Notes under the pieces: model-generated | Told to the model about the DNA's origin: nothing | Databases searched by the model: none | What the model saw: the letters and a program-made list of their open reading frames with translations, nothing else | Translations under genes and position numbers: made by a program | Shown: one piece after another, positions 1 through 8,979 of the stretch | How positions within the stretch are numbered: the stretch's first letter is position 1 | How the letters are laid out: every line of letters starts with the position of its first letter | Assembly: GCF_028435365.1 (NCBI RefSeq) | Contig: NZ_JAGTJJ010000003.1 | Span: forward strand, 447,418-511,417 | DNA from: Polyangium jinanense | GTDB taxonomy: Bacteria; Myxococcota; Polyangia; Polyangiales; Polyangiaceae | Direction of reading: 5' to 3' | Length of the DNA: 64,000 nt

Positions 1-989
1 TAGCCCGCGTTCGCGCCCTCGAGCGACAGGAACGCCGCGGCGAGCACGCCGATCATGCACACGATCGCGCGACCCACCCGCGCGACGGCGCGCCCGTCGC
101 GTGATCCGAGCCGCCACGCTCGTGCCACGACGTCCACGCCGAGCACGCCGAACCCGAGCCACAAAAACGGCCGCACGTCGCCCTCGCCGTGATGCCGGAC
201 CAGGATCGCCGCCGCGCCCCCGAGGTAGAGCGCGAACGCCACGGACGAGGGGCGGATCACGGCACGCACGATCGCCTCGGGATCACGGCCCGGCTTCCGG
301 AAGAGCCGCACGATCGACACGGCGAAGACGAGCCCGAGCGCGCCGAGCACGCCCGCCGCGACCCGCGCGATCCTTTCGCGACGCACGAGCCGGCCGATCT
401 CGGCGTACAGGCTCGGAACCAGCTCCGGATACTGCGAGACCGCGCGGTAGGCCGCCGCGAGATCCCCCCGCTCCCGTTCGAGCGCCGCGACCTCGTTCAG
501 CGCGAGCGCGCGCGTGAGCTTGTCCGCCGAGGGATCCTCGATCGCCTGGCCGAGCGCGGCTCGGGCGCGGCTCGGATCGTCGAACCGATGCCAGAACGCC
601 TCGGCCACGATGAGCCGCGCCTCGGCGCGCACGCGGCCGGGCGGGAAGGTCGCGGCGTCACGCTCGAGCGCCTCGATCGTGGCGCGGTCCGGGGCCGGGG
701 TCCGGCGTACGGCTTCGAGGCGCGCGAGGGGCGCGAAGTCCCCCTCGGCGTGGGCGCGGAGGTCGGCGGCGCGCGCGCGGGCCATCCGGGCGAACGGCGC
801 GGAGGGATCGAGCGAAAGGACCGCGTCGTACCCCGCGAGCGCCTCGCCGAACCTGAGCTCGGCCGCCGCTCGTTCGGCTTGCTCGTACGTGGCCTTCGCC
901 TTCGCGCGCGGGTCGGGCGCGGCCGGCTCGGCGGAGGCCACGGAGGCGAGCCCGAGCACGAAGGCGAGCACGCCCGCGCGCAATGTCAT
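1..989 (-). CDS. TPR-like multi-pass membrane protein (3' end outside window)
   Basis: The frame is open from an ATG at 989 down to base 1, so the C-terminus lies outside the window. The first 20 residues form a signal peptide or membrane anchor (LAFVLGLASVASA). A helical, Ala/Arg/Glu-rich region follows, with TPR-like pairing (YEQAERAAAELRFGEALAGY), up to about residue 220. The last 110 visible residues contain about four hydrophobic segments, for example AAGVLGALGLVFAVSIV and FALYLGGAAAILV. The architecture suggests an inner-membrane protein with a periplasmic TPR-type domain. I recognise no enzymatic motif and the function is unknown. The gene is the last of a leftward group, and the next gene upstream ends in its own terminator. 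Confidence 0.7.
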   Translation of the reverse strand, partial: MTLRAGVLAFVLGLASVASAEPAAPDPRAKAKATYEQAERAAAELRFGEALAGYDAVLSLDPSAPFARMARARAADLRAHAEGDFAPLARLEAVRRTPAPDRATIEALERDAATFPPGRVRAEARLIVAEAFWHRFDDPSRARAALGQAIEDPSADKLTRALALNEVAALERERGDLAAAYRAVSQYPELVPSLYAEIGRLVRRERIARVAAGVLGALGLVFAVSIVRLFRKPGRDPEAIVRAVIRPSSVAFALYLGGAAAILVRHHGEGDVRPFLWLGFGVLGVDVVARAWRLGSRDGRAVARVGRAIVCMIGVLAAAFLSLEGANAG

Positions 990-1023
990 CACGAGGGCAG
1001 CCTAGCGCGGTTCGTGCTGCTGG

Positions 1024-1069
1024 AAAAACGCATCGGCCTCCGAACGCACGAGGCGCCCGGAGGCCGATG
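1024..1069 (-). terminator. Rho-independent terminator
   Basis: A perfect 12-bp inverted repeat (1031-1042 pairing with 1058-1069, arm CATCGGCCTCCG) with a 15-nt loop is followed on the minus strand by CGTTTTT. It lies 30 bases past the stop codon of the lipoprotein gene ending at 1099 and fits a terminator for it. Confidence 0.8.
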
Positions 1070-1098
1070 AACCGATCAGCTCGGGTTTTTCCGGCGAA

Positions 1099-2109
1099 TC
1101 AGGGCATGCCGCCCGTGCCGCCCGTGCCGCCCGTGGCCGCGCCGCCGGTACCACCGGCGCCGCCGGTGCCCATCATGCCGCCCGCGCCGCCGGTGCCCAT
1201 CATGCCGCCCGCGCCGCCGGTGCCCATCATGCCACCCGCGCCGCCGGTACCCATCATGCCGCCCGTGCCACCGGCGCCACCGGCGCCACCGGCACCGCCC
1301 ATGCCGCCCATGCCGCCCTGGCCGCTGCTGCCGACCTGGCCGAGGCAGAGGCCGACGCCGCCGGGGTACTCAACCGACGTGTCGCACTTCGCGCCGTCGC
1401 CGCCGCAGTCCGCGTCGGTGCAGCAGTAGCGCGCGCACTTGTCGCCGTTGCAGGTCTTGCCGCCCTCGCAGAACGGACCATTCGAGGCGTCGCACTCATC
1501 GCAGAGCTTGGCGGTGTTCGGCGCCGGCCAGCACTGGTAGCCGCCGCCGCTGTTGATGTCGCACGCCTCGCCCGCGGCCGTGTTGCAGGGCGCGTTCGTG
1601 ACCGGGTTGCACTTGATCGTCGCGTCGAGCGTGACGCAGGACCCGCCCGAGGCCGCCTCGGCGGGCGCGTTGCACGTCCAGTCCGGCGGCGGCGGGAAGC
1701 ACTCCGTCTCGCACGAGCCCTGGAGGCACTGGATCAGGTTGTTGTAGTACTGCGGGTCCATCTCCTCGCAGGCGGCTTGGTCCGCGCCCGTGAGGCAGTC
1801 GAAGCAGCCGAACGCGCACTCGCTGTTGGCGCACTCGGCGAGCTGCTCACAGCAGTTCGCCTCGGCGCACGTGCCGCACTCGTTCGGGTTGAGCAGGCCC
1901 GTGCAGGTCGGGTCGAACGTCGGATCGCACATCCCGCCCGACGACGAGCTCTGCGCGACGGAGCTCGACGAGCTCGACGACGCCGTGGGACCCGCGCCGC
2001 CCTCGCCCCCGTTCCCGCCGGTGTTCCCCCCGGGGTTCGTCTCGACGGTACAGGCCCACATCGACAGGGCGCCGAAGCCCGCCATCACGAGGAATCCAAT
2101 CGTTCGCAT
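1099..2109 (-). CDS. Cys-rich lipoprotein with Gly-repeat C-terminus
   Basis: The product is 336 aa. The chosen ATG at 2109 is preceded by TAGGAG at good spacing and gives a clean signal peptide ending at a Cys at about residue 20. A Gly/Asn linker and a poly-Ser tract follow, then a Cys-rich middle domain of about 200 residues with paired and CC cysteines, as in myxobacterial disulfide-rich surface proteins. The last 75 residues are an imperfect Gly/Met/Thr repeat (MGTGGAGGM units). It is likely an outer-membrane or exported lipoprotein. The lipobox (SMWAC) is atypical, so lipidation is less certain than export. No enzymatic function is apparent. Transcription probably ends at the hairpin at 1024-1069. 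Confidence 0.75.
   Translation of the reverse strand: MRTIGFLVMAGFGALSMWACTVETNPGGNTGGNGGEGGAGPTASSSSSSSVAQSSSSGGMCDPTFDPTCTGLLNPNECGTCAEANCCEQLAECANSECAFGCFDCLTGADQAACEEMDPQYYNNLIQCLQGSCETECFPPPPDWTCNAPAEAASGGSCVTLDATIKCNPVTNAPCNTAAGEACDINSGGGYQCWPAPNTAKLCDECDASNGPFCEGGKTCNGDKCARYCCTDADCGGDGAKCDTSVEYPGGVGLCLGQVGSSGQGGMGGMGGAGGAGGAGGTGGMMGTGGAGGMMGTGGAGGMMGTGGAGGMMGTGGAGGTGGAATGGTGGTGGMP
1169..1276. repeat. 27-bp tandem coding repeat, four copies
   Basis: CCCATCATG recurs at 1169, 1196, 1223 and 1250, giving four 27-bp units with few substitutions. The unit length is a multiple of three and encodes the nine-residue Gly-rich unit at the C-terminus of the lipoprotein, so copy number can vary without a frameshift. 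Confidence 0.85.
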
Positions 2110-2348
2110 CCGAAAAGCTCCTACTTCACCGACAACCGACGTCGCCGGGTCACGAGAGACCTGGGGTTGGCCCCGAGTGCGGGCCTGGCAAACGCGTGGT
2201 CGGCAGACGACCGGAGCGTACGCCACTCGTTCGCCCTATATCCGAAATCGCCGTGGGAGCGAAGCGGATGTCGTTGGCTCCGGCCTTTCCTTGCGGGACG
2301 AACCGTTGCAGCGTCGCGTTCGTGCGGTGAAACCCGGAAAACGCGGGC

Positions 2349-2630
2349 CTAAGGTTTGGTCTTTCCCGTGTCCGAAGAGCCTTCGGGCGTGCACACGAGG
2401 CAGTCGAGGCCCTGGATTTCGATGGAGACCTTCTGCGCCACGCCGAGCCCGTACGGGCAGTGCCGGCACTTCGAGTGGCAACAGTAACCGCGCTTCAGGT
2501 GGTAGACCGACGTGAAGACGACCTTGTGGTCTTCCTTGTAGAAGTCCACGCCTTCGAGAAGCTGGCTGAACTTGGGAAGCGCTTTCGACAAAGCTACCGC
2601 CTCACGGGTCCACGTCGCTCGTTCGATCAA
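2349..2630 (-). CDS. DUF5522-like small Cys-rich protein
   Basis: The product is 93 aa. The central segment YHLKRGYCCHSKCRHCPYG carries the CC-x3-C-x2-C arrangement typical of the small DUF5522 family, probably a metal-binding knuckle of unknown role. A further Cys pair (CLVC) lies near the C-terminus. The longest start is a TTG at 2630, and no ATG is available before the conserved motif, so the start is uncertain. It lies 66 bases downstream of the EF-P gene on the same strand and is probably cotranscribed with it. Confidence 0.6.
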   Translation of the reverse strand: MIERATWTREAVALSKALPKFSQLLEGVDFYKEDHKVVFTSVYHLKRGYCCHSKCRHCPYGLGVAQKVSIEIQGLDCLVCTPEGSSDTGKTKP

Positions 2631-2696
2631 AGCACGAACGAGGACGTCACGGTAGCTCTGTCGAAAATCGTGACTCTCGCGCGGGGAGGGACGACT

Positions 2697-3263
2697 TCAG
2701 CGGTTCACGCGCTCGAGGTACTTGCCCTCGGTCGTGTCGACCTTGACCCACTCGCCTTCCTTCACGAAGAGCGGGACGTTGATCACCGCGCCGGTCGAGA
2801 GCGTGGCGGGCTTGGTGGCGCCGCTCGCGGTGTCGCCCTTCACGCCCGGCTCGCAGGTCGTGATCTGCAGGACGACGCTCGGCGGAATGTCGACGCCGAT
2901 CGGCTGCTCGTTGAAGAGCGTCACGTCGACGTTCATGCCGTCGGACAGCCACTGGGCGTCGTCGCCGACCTTGTCGCCGGGGACGGTGATCTGCTCGCCC
3001 GTGTTCTGGTCCATGAACACGTAGTCGGAGCCTTCCGGGTAGATGTACTGGAACGTGCGCGTCTCGACGTTCGCCGGCTCGAGCTTCTCGCCCGACTTGA
3101 ACGTCCGCTCCAGCACGTTGCCGTTTGCCATGTTCTTCAGCTTCACCCGGGTGAAGGCCTGGCCTTTGCCGGGCTTAACGAACTGGAACTCGATGACGGA
3201 GAAGGGGTCCTTGCTCCCATCGAGCATCATCTTGAGGCCTTTACGGATGTCGCTCGTGTCCAT
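2697..3263 (-). CDS. efp: Elongation factor P
   Basis: The product is 188 aa, the normal length for EF-P. It has the KOW-like N-terminal domain followed by two OB-fold domains. The loop that carries the modified residue reads KPGKGQA, with Lys33 at the tip where other bacteria attach beta-lysine or a comparable group. The C-terminus keeps the family pattern GDTASGATKPATLSTG followed by NVPLFVKEGE. EF-P binds the ribosome E site and relieves stalling at polyproline. The ATG at 3263 was chosen over a longer upstream reading because it gives the standard N-terminus and has AGGAAG 9 bases upstream. Confidence 0.95.
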   Translation of the reverse strand: MDTSDIRKGLKMMLDGSKDPFSVIEFQFVKPGKGQAFTRVKLKNMANGNVLERTFKSGEKLEPANVETRTFQYIYPEGSDYVFMDQNTGEQITVPGDKVGDDAQWLSDGMNVDVTLFNEQPIGVDIPPSVVLQITTCEPGVKGDTASGATKPATLSTGAVINVPLFVKEGEWVKVDTTEGKYLERVNR

Positions 3264-3366
3264 GCGGGGCGCTTCCTGGTAGCTTGACTTGGGCGCCCCC
3301 CTTAGCACAGGCAAGGGGGTGGCGCACAAGGGGCGAGGCGACTACCCCACCCTTCCGACGAAGATC

Positions 3367-4227
3367 ATGGATCAATTCGACGACGAGTTGCGGGAGATCA
3401 AGCGTGAGATCGTCGAGTCTCGCGGGCTCATCATCAAGACGAACAACCTGACGAACGCGTTAGCGGCCGACCTCAAGACGATCTCCAAGCGCCAGCTCGG
3501 CTTCGAACGGCGGGCTTTCTGGAACAGCGCCAGCGCGAACCTGCTGTTCGTTCTGGTGGTGATCGGCGTCGTCAAGCTCGCCTGGGATGCGCGCATCGAC
3601 TCCGTTCAAGCCGAAACCAAGCAAGCGAAGGACAAGATCGGAAAGCTCGAGTCCGACGTGAAGGAGATGCAGCGGCGCGCGGACGACCGGACGCGGGCGG
3701 AGTCTGCGGCGGCGGCATTCTACGAGCTCGTACGAGCGGGCCGGCGGCAGGAGATCATCGACGGGTTCGAGGCGCTCCGGAAGGAGCCGCTCTCGCGGGC
3801 CGAGCTCGCCTTCTTCACGGACGCGGTGGACACGGCGCGGGCCGAGCTCGGCATCAAGAGCTACCAGCTCGGGCTCGATCACCTGCGCACGGGCCGCTGG
3901 CACGAGGCGGCCGTCGCGTTCGAGGACGCGATCCGCATGAAGGAGAACGCGGCGCACACGCCGTCGGCGCGGCTCAACCTGGCGCGCGCCTACCGCAAGC
4001 TGAACCGGCAGCGCGACGCGATCCCGATGCTGATGCAGCTCTCGGAGGCCTCGCCGGACAAGGAGATCACCGACGACGCGATGTTCCTGCTCTGCGAGTG
4101 CCTCGTCGACATCCAGGCCTGGAACGACGCGAAGACCACGCTGCGCGCCTTCATCCGCCGCTTCCCCGACAGCCCGTTCCTGAACGACGCGCGGATGGAG
4201 CTCGCGGACATTTCACTCAAACACTGA
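3367..4227 (+). CDS. Membrane-anchored TPR protein
   Basis: The product is 286 aa. An N-terminal helical segment of about 60 residues is followed by one membrane span (LLFVLVVIGVVKLAW). A coiled coil (about residues 80-110, rich in Lys/Glu/Ala) comes next, then tandem TPR-like helices to the end, including SYQLGLDHLRTGRWHEAAVAFEDAI and two later repeats. This resembles the YbgF/CpoB-style or general TPR scaffold proteins of the envelope. No catalytic motif is visible. The gene is divergent from efp, and the start ATG at 3367 was chosen because the upstream extension is Pro/Gly-rich and untypical. Confidence 0.75.
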   Translation: MDQFDDELREIKREIVESRGLIIKTNNLTNALAADLKTISKRQLGFERRAFWNSASANLLFVLVVIGVVKLAWDARIDSVQAETKQAKDKIGKLESDVKEMQRRADDRTRAESAAAAFYELVRAGRRQEIIDGFEALRKEPLSRAELAFFTDAVDTARAELGIKSYQLGLDHLRTGRWHEAAVAFEDAIRMKENAAHTPSARLNLARAYRKLNRQRDAIPMLMQLSEASPDKEITDDAMFLLCECLVDIQAWNDAKTTLRAFIRRFPDSPFLNDARMELADISLKH

Positions 4228-4279
4228 GGACGGGATCGTTGGAGCAGAAACGATCACCGGGTCGGTGCCCGGCGCATGT

Positions 4280-4834
4280 TCACTTGCCGCCGCAGGGCGC
4301 CAGGATGGCTTCGAACGTGCCGGAGAGGCAGTCCGAGATCATCGAGCACGGCTGGGACAGGCAGGCCGTTAATTTGTCGACCACGCTGTCCTGCGCGAGC
4401 TCGAAGCCGTAGCAGTAATCATCCAAAAACGGGTTCCCCTCCATGTTGCACTCCGCGAGCCGCGGGAGGCAGGCCGCGTCGAAGGCCTTCGTCGACGCCG
4501 TTTCGGGCATCGTCGGGGCGACGGTCGAGACACAAGAATCGGTCGACGTCATGCAATCGCGCTCGACCAAGCAGGTCTGGGTGGGGGCGACCGCCTCGGC
4601 GCGGTAGAGATTCCTGTAGCAAACCCATTGCGCGATGCATTCCTCGACCTGGTTCGGCTCGGGCATCTTGCCGCACGCCGTGTCCCGATCGAAAAGCGCC
4701 TGGCAGTGTTTCGAATCATCCGCCGGCTTCTGATCATTGTTCTCCGTCTCCTGCGGATCGTCGCTGCACCCGGGGAGACTCATCGCGGCGACGAACGCGA
4801 CGCCGATCACTCCAACCATCGTTCGCATCTTCAT
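4280..4834 (-). CDS. Cys-rich lipoprotein
   Basis: The product is 184 aa with a clear lipoprotein signal (MSLPGC at about residue 23). The mature part is acidic and contains about a dozen Cys, suggesting a compact disulfide-bonded exported domain. The gene starts one base after the TGA of the upstream esterase gene (TGAAATG), so the two are translationally coupled. No known family is recognised. Confidence 0.7.
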   Translation of the reverse strand: MKMRTMVGVIGVAFVAAMSLPGCSDDPQETENNDQKPADDSKHCQALFDRDTACGKMPEPNQVEECIAQWVCYRNLYRAEAVAPTQTCLVERDCMTSTDSCVSTVAPTMPETASTKAFDAACLPRLAECNMEGNPFLDDYCYGFELAQDSVVDKLTACLSQPCSMISDCLSGTFEAILAPCGGK

Positions 4835-4835
4835 T

Positions 4836-6197
4836 TCACAACCCCTTGAACAGATCCATCGGTCGAAATACCCGCGCCCGCCACGCCGCCTCGTTGTGCG
4901 GCGCCCCAGCTTCCCACCAGTGGTACACGTCCGTCTGCAGCGTGTAACCCACCGAAACCAGCACATCCCGCATCTGCGCGTTCTCGCAGGCGTTGTCGCC
5001 GATCCCCACGTCGTCCTCGATCCCGTCGCCGTCCGTGTCCTTGCATTTGGCCTCATTTTCGGCCTGGCCGAGCGCCGGATCCCCGCCACCCGAATCGAGG
5101 TAAAGCACCGTCGCGCGATGACCGTGCATCGCATACCGCTCGATCAGCGTCTCGTTCTTCGACGTCTCGCCCATCTTGCCCCAGCCCATCGTGCCCGAGA
5201 GGCTCGCCGCGTACTCGTATTCGTCCGGGAAACGGTCCGCGATGTGGAATGAAATGAGCCCGCCGAGCGACGAGCCCATCGTGCCCACCTTCGGCGGCTC
5301 GCCGTAGCGATCCGCGACGAGCTTGCGGACCGTGCCGTTCACGAAATCCGCATACGCATCGCCCTTGCCGCCCCAGGGCTCGACCATGCCGTCCTCGTCG
5401 AGATCGATGATGTCGGGCACGTGCGTATATTCATCCATTCGACCGATGCCCGTGTTGTCGATTCCCACGAGCATCATCCCCACAGGCACGCTGCTTTGCA
5501 GCATCCAGCCGCCCCACACCGCCTCCGGATCGAACAGGTTTTGCCCGTCGTGCACGTAAAGCACGTGCGTCGCCGTGCCCTCCGGCACCCACACGTTCAC
5601 CGTGCGCTCCGGCATTTGCGCGTCGCCGATCCCGAAGAATCGATCGAGGTGCGCCACGTTCGGCGCGACCAGGCTCATTTCCCCGTTGTCGTCGTACGTG
5701 TACGAGCGCGCCCACGGGTCGGCCTCCCAGATCGTCTTGTTCGTGAACTTGTAGCGGCTGCCCGCCGCGACGTCCTTCAGGTGCAGAAAACGAAAGCCCG
5801 CGTTGTCGATCTTCATCGGGCTGCCCACCCAGCCGTCGTGATCACCCGCGACGAGATCCAGGCTCGGGTTCGTCGAGACGAACAGATGCCCGCCCTCCAC
5901 CCACACGGGCCATCCGTCGCTCGCGGCGTACTTGTCCATCGTGCCTTCGAGGTCCGCGCGGAGCTCGGCGAGCAGGCCGTCGAGGCTCGTCGCGGTCGAA
6001 CCGCCTTGCCCCACGCCGCCCGTTCCACCTGTTCCGCCCGCGCCGCCGAGGCCGCCGCCGCCTTGCCCGGTTCCTCCCGCGCCTCCGCCGCTCCCGCCGT
6101 CCCCGCAGCCGACGATCATCGCCGCGAGCGCGACGAGCGCAGGGAAGAGCCTCCACGACCCGCAGACACGAGCACCCGAGGAACGAGGGTTCGTCAT
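4836..6197 (-). CDS. Secreted esterase (esterase D / enterochelin esterase type)
   Basis: The product is 453 aa. The signal peptide ends in a lipobox (MIVGC) and is followed by a Gly-rich linker of about 40 residues. The C-terminal 250 residues show the putative-esterase alpha/beta-hydrolase fold: the HDGQNLFDP strand, the nucleophile elbow GSSLGG (Ser310), and the late catalytic His in GAPHNEAAW. The middle region resembles the beta-sandwich found before the catalytic domain in Fes/IroD-like esterases. A DTDGDGIEDD stretch could bind calcium. It is likely an outer-surface carboxylesterase acting on an external ester, substrate unknown. It is cotranscribed with the small lipoprotein gene immediately downstream. 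Confidence 0.8.
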   Translation of the reverse strand: MTNPRSSGARVCGSWRLFPALVALAAMIVGCGDGGSGGGAGGTGQGGGGLGGAGGTGGTGGVGQGGSTATSLDGLLAELRADLEGTMDKYAASDGWPVWVEGGHLFVSTNPSLDLVAGDHDGWVGSPMKIDNAGFRFLHLKDVAAGSRYKFTNKTIWEADPWARSYTYDDNGEMSLVAPNVAHLDRFFGIGDAQMPERTVNVWVPEGTATHVLYVHDGQNLFDPEAVWGGWMLQSSVPVGMMLVGIDNTGIGRMDEYTHVPDIIDLDEDGMVEPWGGKGDAYADFVNGTVRKLVADRYGEPPKVGTMGSSLGGLISFHIADRFPDEYEYAASLSGTMGWGKMGETSKNETLIERYAMHGHRATVLYLDSGGGDPALGQAENEAKCKDTDGDGIEDDVGIGDNACENAQMRDVLVSVGYTLQTDVYHWWEAGAPHNEAAWRARVFRPMDLFKGL

Positions 6198-6276
6198 GAC
6201 GTACCGCCTCCCGAAGTAGCGAACGAGGAGCGGAGTGTGTGCGTGTGGCTCCGCGAAGGCAACGGCCGCGACGGTG

Positions 6277-7638
6277 TCAGCGGCGCCGTGTTTTGCGTCC
6301 CTCGCGCTCCGCTTCCGCGGCTTCTTCCTCAGCGAGGCGCTCGTCCTCGGATACGTCGGCCTGGTCCTTCACATCGACGCGAACCCGTTTTTCCCCGCTC
6401 GGATCGTTCACCTCTTGCACCTCGATCCGGGGGCCTTCGTTCTTCAGATCCTGCGCGCGACGGCGGATGATGCCCTTCGCGCGTTCGAGCGATCCGTGCG
6501 CCATCTTGCCCGCCTCGTTCACCGCGACGGCCGCCTCGCGGAGCGCCTTGCCGAAGAGGAGCGACAGCATGTTCAGCACGAACGGCGCGATCACGCGCAC
6601 GCCGAGCAGGACCGCGAGCTGTGCGACCGTGAGCCCGAACAGCAGAAAGCCCGCGATCGGACCGGGGATCAGCTCCGAGCCTGCGTTCTTCTCATACTCT
6701 CGCGCCCAGCGTTCTTGCCGCTGCTCCCAGCGCTCGCGCCGCTGTTCCCAGCGCTCGGCTCTTCGCTCGGCTTTTCGCTCTCGCTTCTCCGCTTTGCGCT
6801 CGGCCTTCTCCTCGCCCTTCGCCGCGTGTTTGTCCGCCTTCTTCGACGGCGCCTCGCCGAGCTTTTCGAGGAGCGGCGCGAGCCGGTGCGCGCGTTTGTC
6901 CGGGTCGGGCTCGAGCATGGCCACGAGCGCGGCCACGAGCGCGGGACGCGCCGAACGACCGAGCGCGGCTTCGACGTCGATGGCGAGGCCTTTGTGCGGC
7001 AAATCCTCGGGTTGCATACCCGTGAGCATCGAGACGGCCGTCGCGCCGATCGCGTAGACGTCGGAGGCGGGCATCGCGCGGCCCTGGAACTGCTCGGGCG
7101 CCATGAACCCGAACGTGCCGACCACGGTGCTGCCGCCTTCGGGCTTCATCTTGTCGCGCACGGCGCCGAAATCGATCAGGGCAAACGATCCGTCGGGCCT
7201 CCGGAGCACGTTGCTCGGCTTGATGTCGCGGTGCACCACGGGCGGCGCGCGGCCGTGCAGGTAGTCGAGGATCGCCGAGGCGTCGCGGAGCAAGCGGATC
7301 ACGTCGGCCTCGCCGAGCGTCGCGCCGCGCTTCTGCATCGCGGCGAGGCTCTCGCCCTCGATTTTCTGGGTGACGAGGAAGAGCTCGCCGCCCTCTTCGA
7401 AGTGCTCGACGTAGCGGGGCAGGCCTGGGTGCGACAGGTTCGCGAGCACACGCGCCTCGCGCTCGGCGAGCTCCACCTCTTTCCAGCTCTTCGCGCCGCG
7501 CACGCGGAATCGCTTGATCGCGACGGGCTGGCCTTCCTTCTTGTCGACGGCCTCGAACGTCGCGCCTTGCCCGCCCTCGCCGAGGAGGCGCACGACCGCG
7601 TATCGACCCTCGCGCAAGTTCTCCGGTGCGTCGCTCAT
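6277..7638 (-). CDS. Ser/Thr protein kinase with C-terminal membrane anchor
   Basis: The product is 453 aa. The kinase domain (about residues 10-260) has an intact Gly-loop (LGEGGQGATF), the VAIK lysine, HRDIKPSN, DFG and an APE-type MAPEQ motif, so it should be active. A highly charged Lys/Arg/Glu region (about 275-330, WEQRRERWEQR repeats) links to a hydrophobic hairpin (LLFGLTVAQLAVLLGVRV) and a charged C-terminus. The ATG at 7638 was chosen because upstream sequence in this frame is non-kinase and shared with the divergent promoter region. Substrates are unknown. The gene is divergent from the vWA lipoprotein gene. Confidence 0.88.
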   Translation of the reverse strand: MSDAPENLREGRYAVVRLLGEGGQGATFEAVDKKEGQPVAIKRFRVRGAKSWKEVELAEREARVLANLSHPGLPRYVEHFEEGGELFLVTQKIEGESLAAMQKRGATLGEADVIRLLRDASAILDYLHGRAPPVVHRDIKPSNVLRRPDGSFALIDFGAVRDKMKPEGGSTVVGTFGFMAPEQFQGRAMPASDVYAIGATAVSMLTGMQPEDLPHKGLAIDVEAALGRSARPALVAALVAMLEPDPDKRAHRLAPLLEKLGEAPSKKADKHAAKGEEKAERKAEKRERKAERRAERWEQRRERWEQRQERWAREYEKNAGSELIPGPIAGFLLFGLTVAQLAVLLGVRVIAPFVLNMLSLLFGKALREAAVAVNEAGKMAHGSLERAKGIIRRRAQDLKNEGPRIEVQEVNDPSGEKRVRVDVKDQADVSEDERLAEEEAAEAEREGRKTRRR

Positions 7639-7700
7639 GAAGTCCGCGGGCAGGGACGATAGCGCAAAAATCGACCTCGGGTGAAGTTTGATTCCGTGGC

Positions 7701-7710
7701 CTGCTATACG
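7701..7710 (+). promoter_or_regulatory. Possible extended -10 promoter
   Basis: TGCTATACG at 7702-7710 matches an extended -10 element (TG-N-TATACG) about 30 bases before the start of the vWA gene. No convincing -35 is seen, as expected for the extended class. This is a pattern match only. Confidence 0.3.
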
Positions 7711-7740
7711 AATTTCCGGACTCGTGATAGGAAGGGAGCC

Positions 7741-8973
7741 ATGCGAGTACGGAAAACGAATTGGCTTGGGATGATCGTGGGCGGTTTGTCGCTCGGGCTT
7801 GCGCTCGTAGGGGCGTGTTCGGCGTCGGGCGGGAGCGGGAGCGGCGCGACGGATGGCGCGGGCGCTTCCGGCGCTTCGGGGCAAGGCGGCGCGGGCGCGT
7901 CGGGCGGCAATGGGCCCGGCACGGGCGGCAGCGGCGGCGACATTTTCGTCGGGTCGGGCAGCGGCACGGGCGGCGGGCTCCCGGACGCCGATACGTGTGC
8001 GAGCGTCTCGTCCGAGGCGACGGCGGGCAAGCAGCCGGCGGATATCATCATCGCGGTCGACACGTCGGGCAGCATGGACGAGGAGATCGCCGAGGTGCAG
8101 GCGAACCTGAACAAGTTCGCGCAGCTCATCACGGCGAGCGGGATCGATGTGCACGTCGTGATGATCGCGGACGCGACGATGTGCATCCCCGCGCCGCTCG
8201 GAAGCGGGAGCTGCAATGGAATGGACGAGAAACTCCCGGGCTACCGGCACGTCGTGCAGACCGTCGCCAGCACGGACGCGTTCCAGCAGATCCTGAACAC
8301 GTATCCGCAATGGAAGGACGTGTTGCGGCCGAACGCGGTGAAGACGATCGCCGTCGTGTCGGACGACGACTCGGACATGAGCGCCACGAATTTCAAGAAT
8401 CAGATGATCGCGCTCGATCCGACGTTTTCGGGCTTCAAGTTCGACGCGATCGTCTCGTTCACGTCGGGCGACCTCTGTCCGCTCGAGTGCGGCTTCTTCG
8501 CCTGTCCGAATTGCGCGAACCCCTGCTGCAACAAGGTCTCGCCCGTCTGCGAGCCGCTCTCGGCGGCCGAGGGCAAGGTTTACAAGGAGCTCGTGCAGCA
8601 GACGGGCGGCGTGATCGGCGACCTCTGCACCCAGAACTTCGATCCGGTCTTCAACAGCATGGCGACCGCGGTCGTCTCGGAGGTGAAGATCTCCTGCGAT
8701 TACCCGATCCCGGTTCCGCCCGACGGCACGACGATCGACCCGACGAAGGTCAACGTGGTCTACACGAACAGCAATGGCACGAAGACCACCATTTACAACG
8801 TGCCCACGGGCCAGGCCGATTGCGGGAACACGGGCGGCTGGTATTACGATGTGCCCGGGGCGCCCACGAAGATCACGATGTGCCAGAACACCTGTGCCGC
8901 GCTCCAGGGCGACGCGGGCGGGAAGGTCGAGGTGCTCTTCGGCTGCGAGACGCAGGTGAAGCCGCCGGAATGA
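7741..8973 (+). CDS. vWA-domain lipoprotein
   Basis: The product is 410 aa. A lipoprotein signal (VGAC at residue 26) is followed by a Gly/Ser linker of about 50 residues. A von Willebrand factor A domain comes next, with the MIDAS sequence D107-T-S-G-S and the later DDDSD loop. A Cys-rich insert (about residues 245-275) and a disulfide-rich C-terminal domain complete it. The ATG at 7741 has GGAAGGGAG just upstream. Proteins of this kind are common exported adhesion or surface proteins in myxobacteria. A specific ligand cannot be assigned. Confidence 0.82.
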   Translation: MRVRKTNWLGMIVGGLSLGLALVGACSASGGSGSGATDGAGASGASGQGGAGASGGNGPGTGGSGGDIFVGSGSGTGGGLPDADTCASVSSEATAGKQPADIIIAVDTSGSMDEEIAEVQANLNKFAQLITASGIDVHVVMIADATMCIPAPLGSGSCNGMDEKLPGYRHVVQTVASTDAFQQILNTYPQWKDVLRPNAVKTIAVVSDDDSDMSATNFKNQMIALDPTFSGFKFDAIVSFTSGDLCPLECGFFACPNCANPCCNKVSPVCEPLSAAEGKVYKELVQQTGGVIGDLCTQNFDPVFNSMATAVVSEVKISCDYPIPVPPDGTTIDPTKVNVVYTNSNGTKTTIYNVPTGQADCGNTGGWYYDVPGAPTKITMCQNTCAALQGDAGGKVEVLFGCETQVKPPE

Positions 8974-8979
8974 GCGGAT

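Noticed and set aside
1553..1747. Small + strand frames opposite the first Cys-rich lipoprotein
   Set aside because: They are antisense shadows with no Shine-Dalgarno and no similarity.
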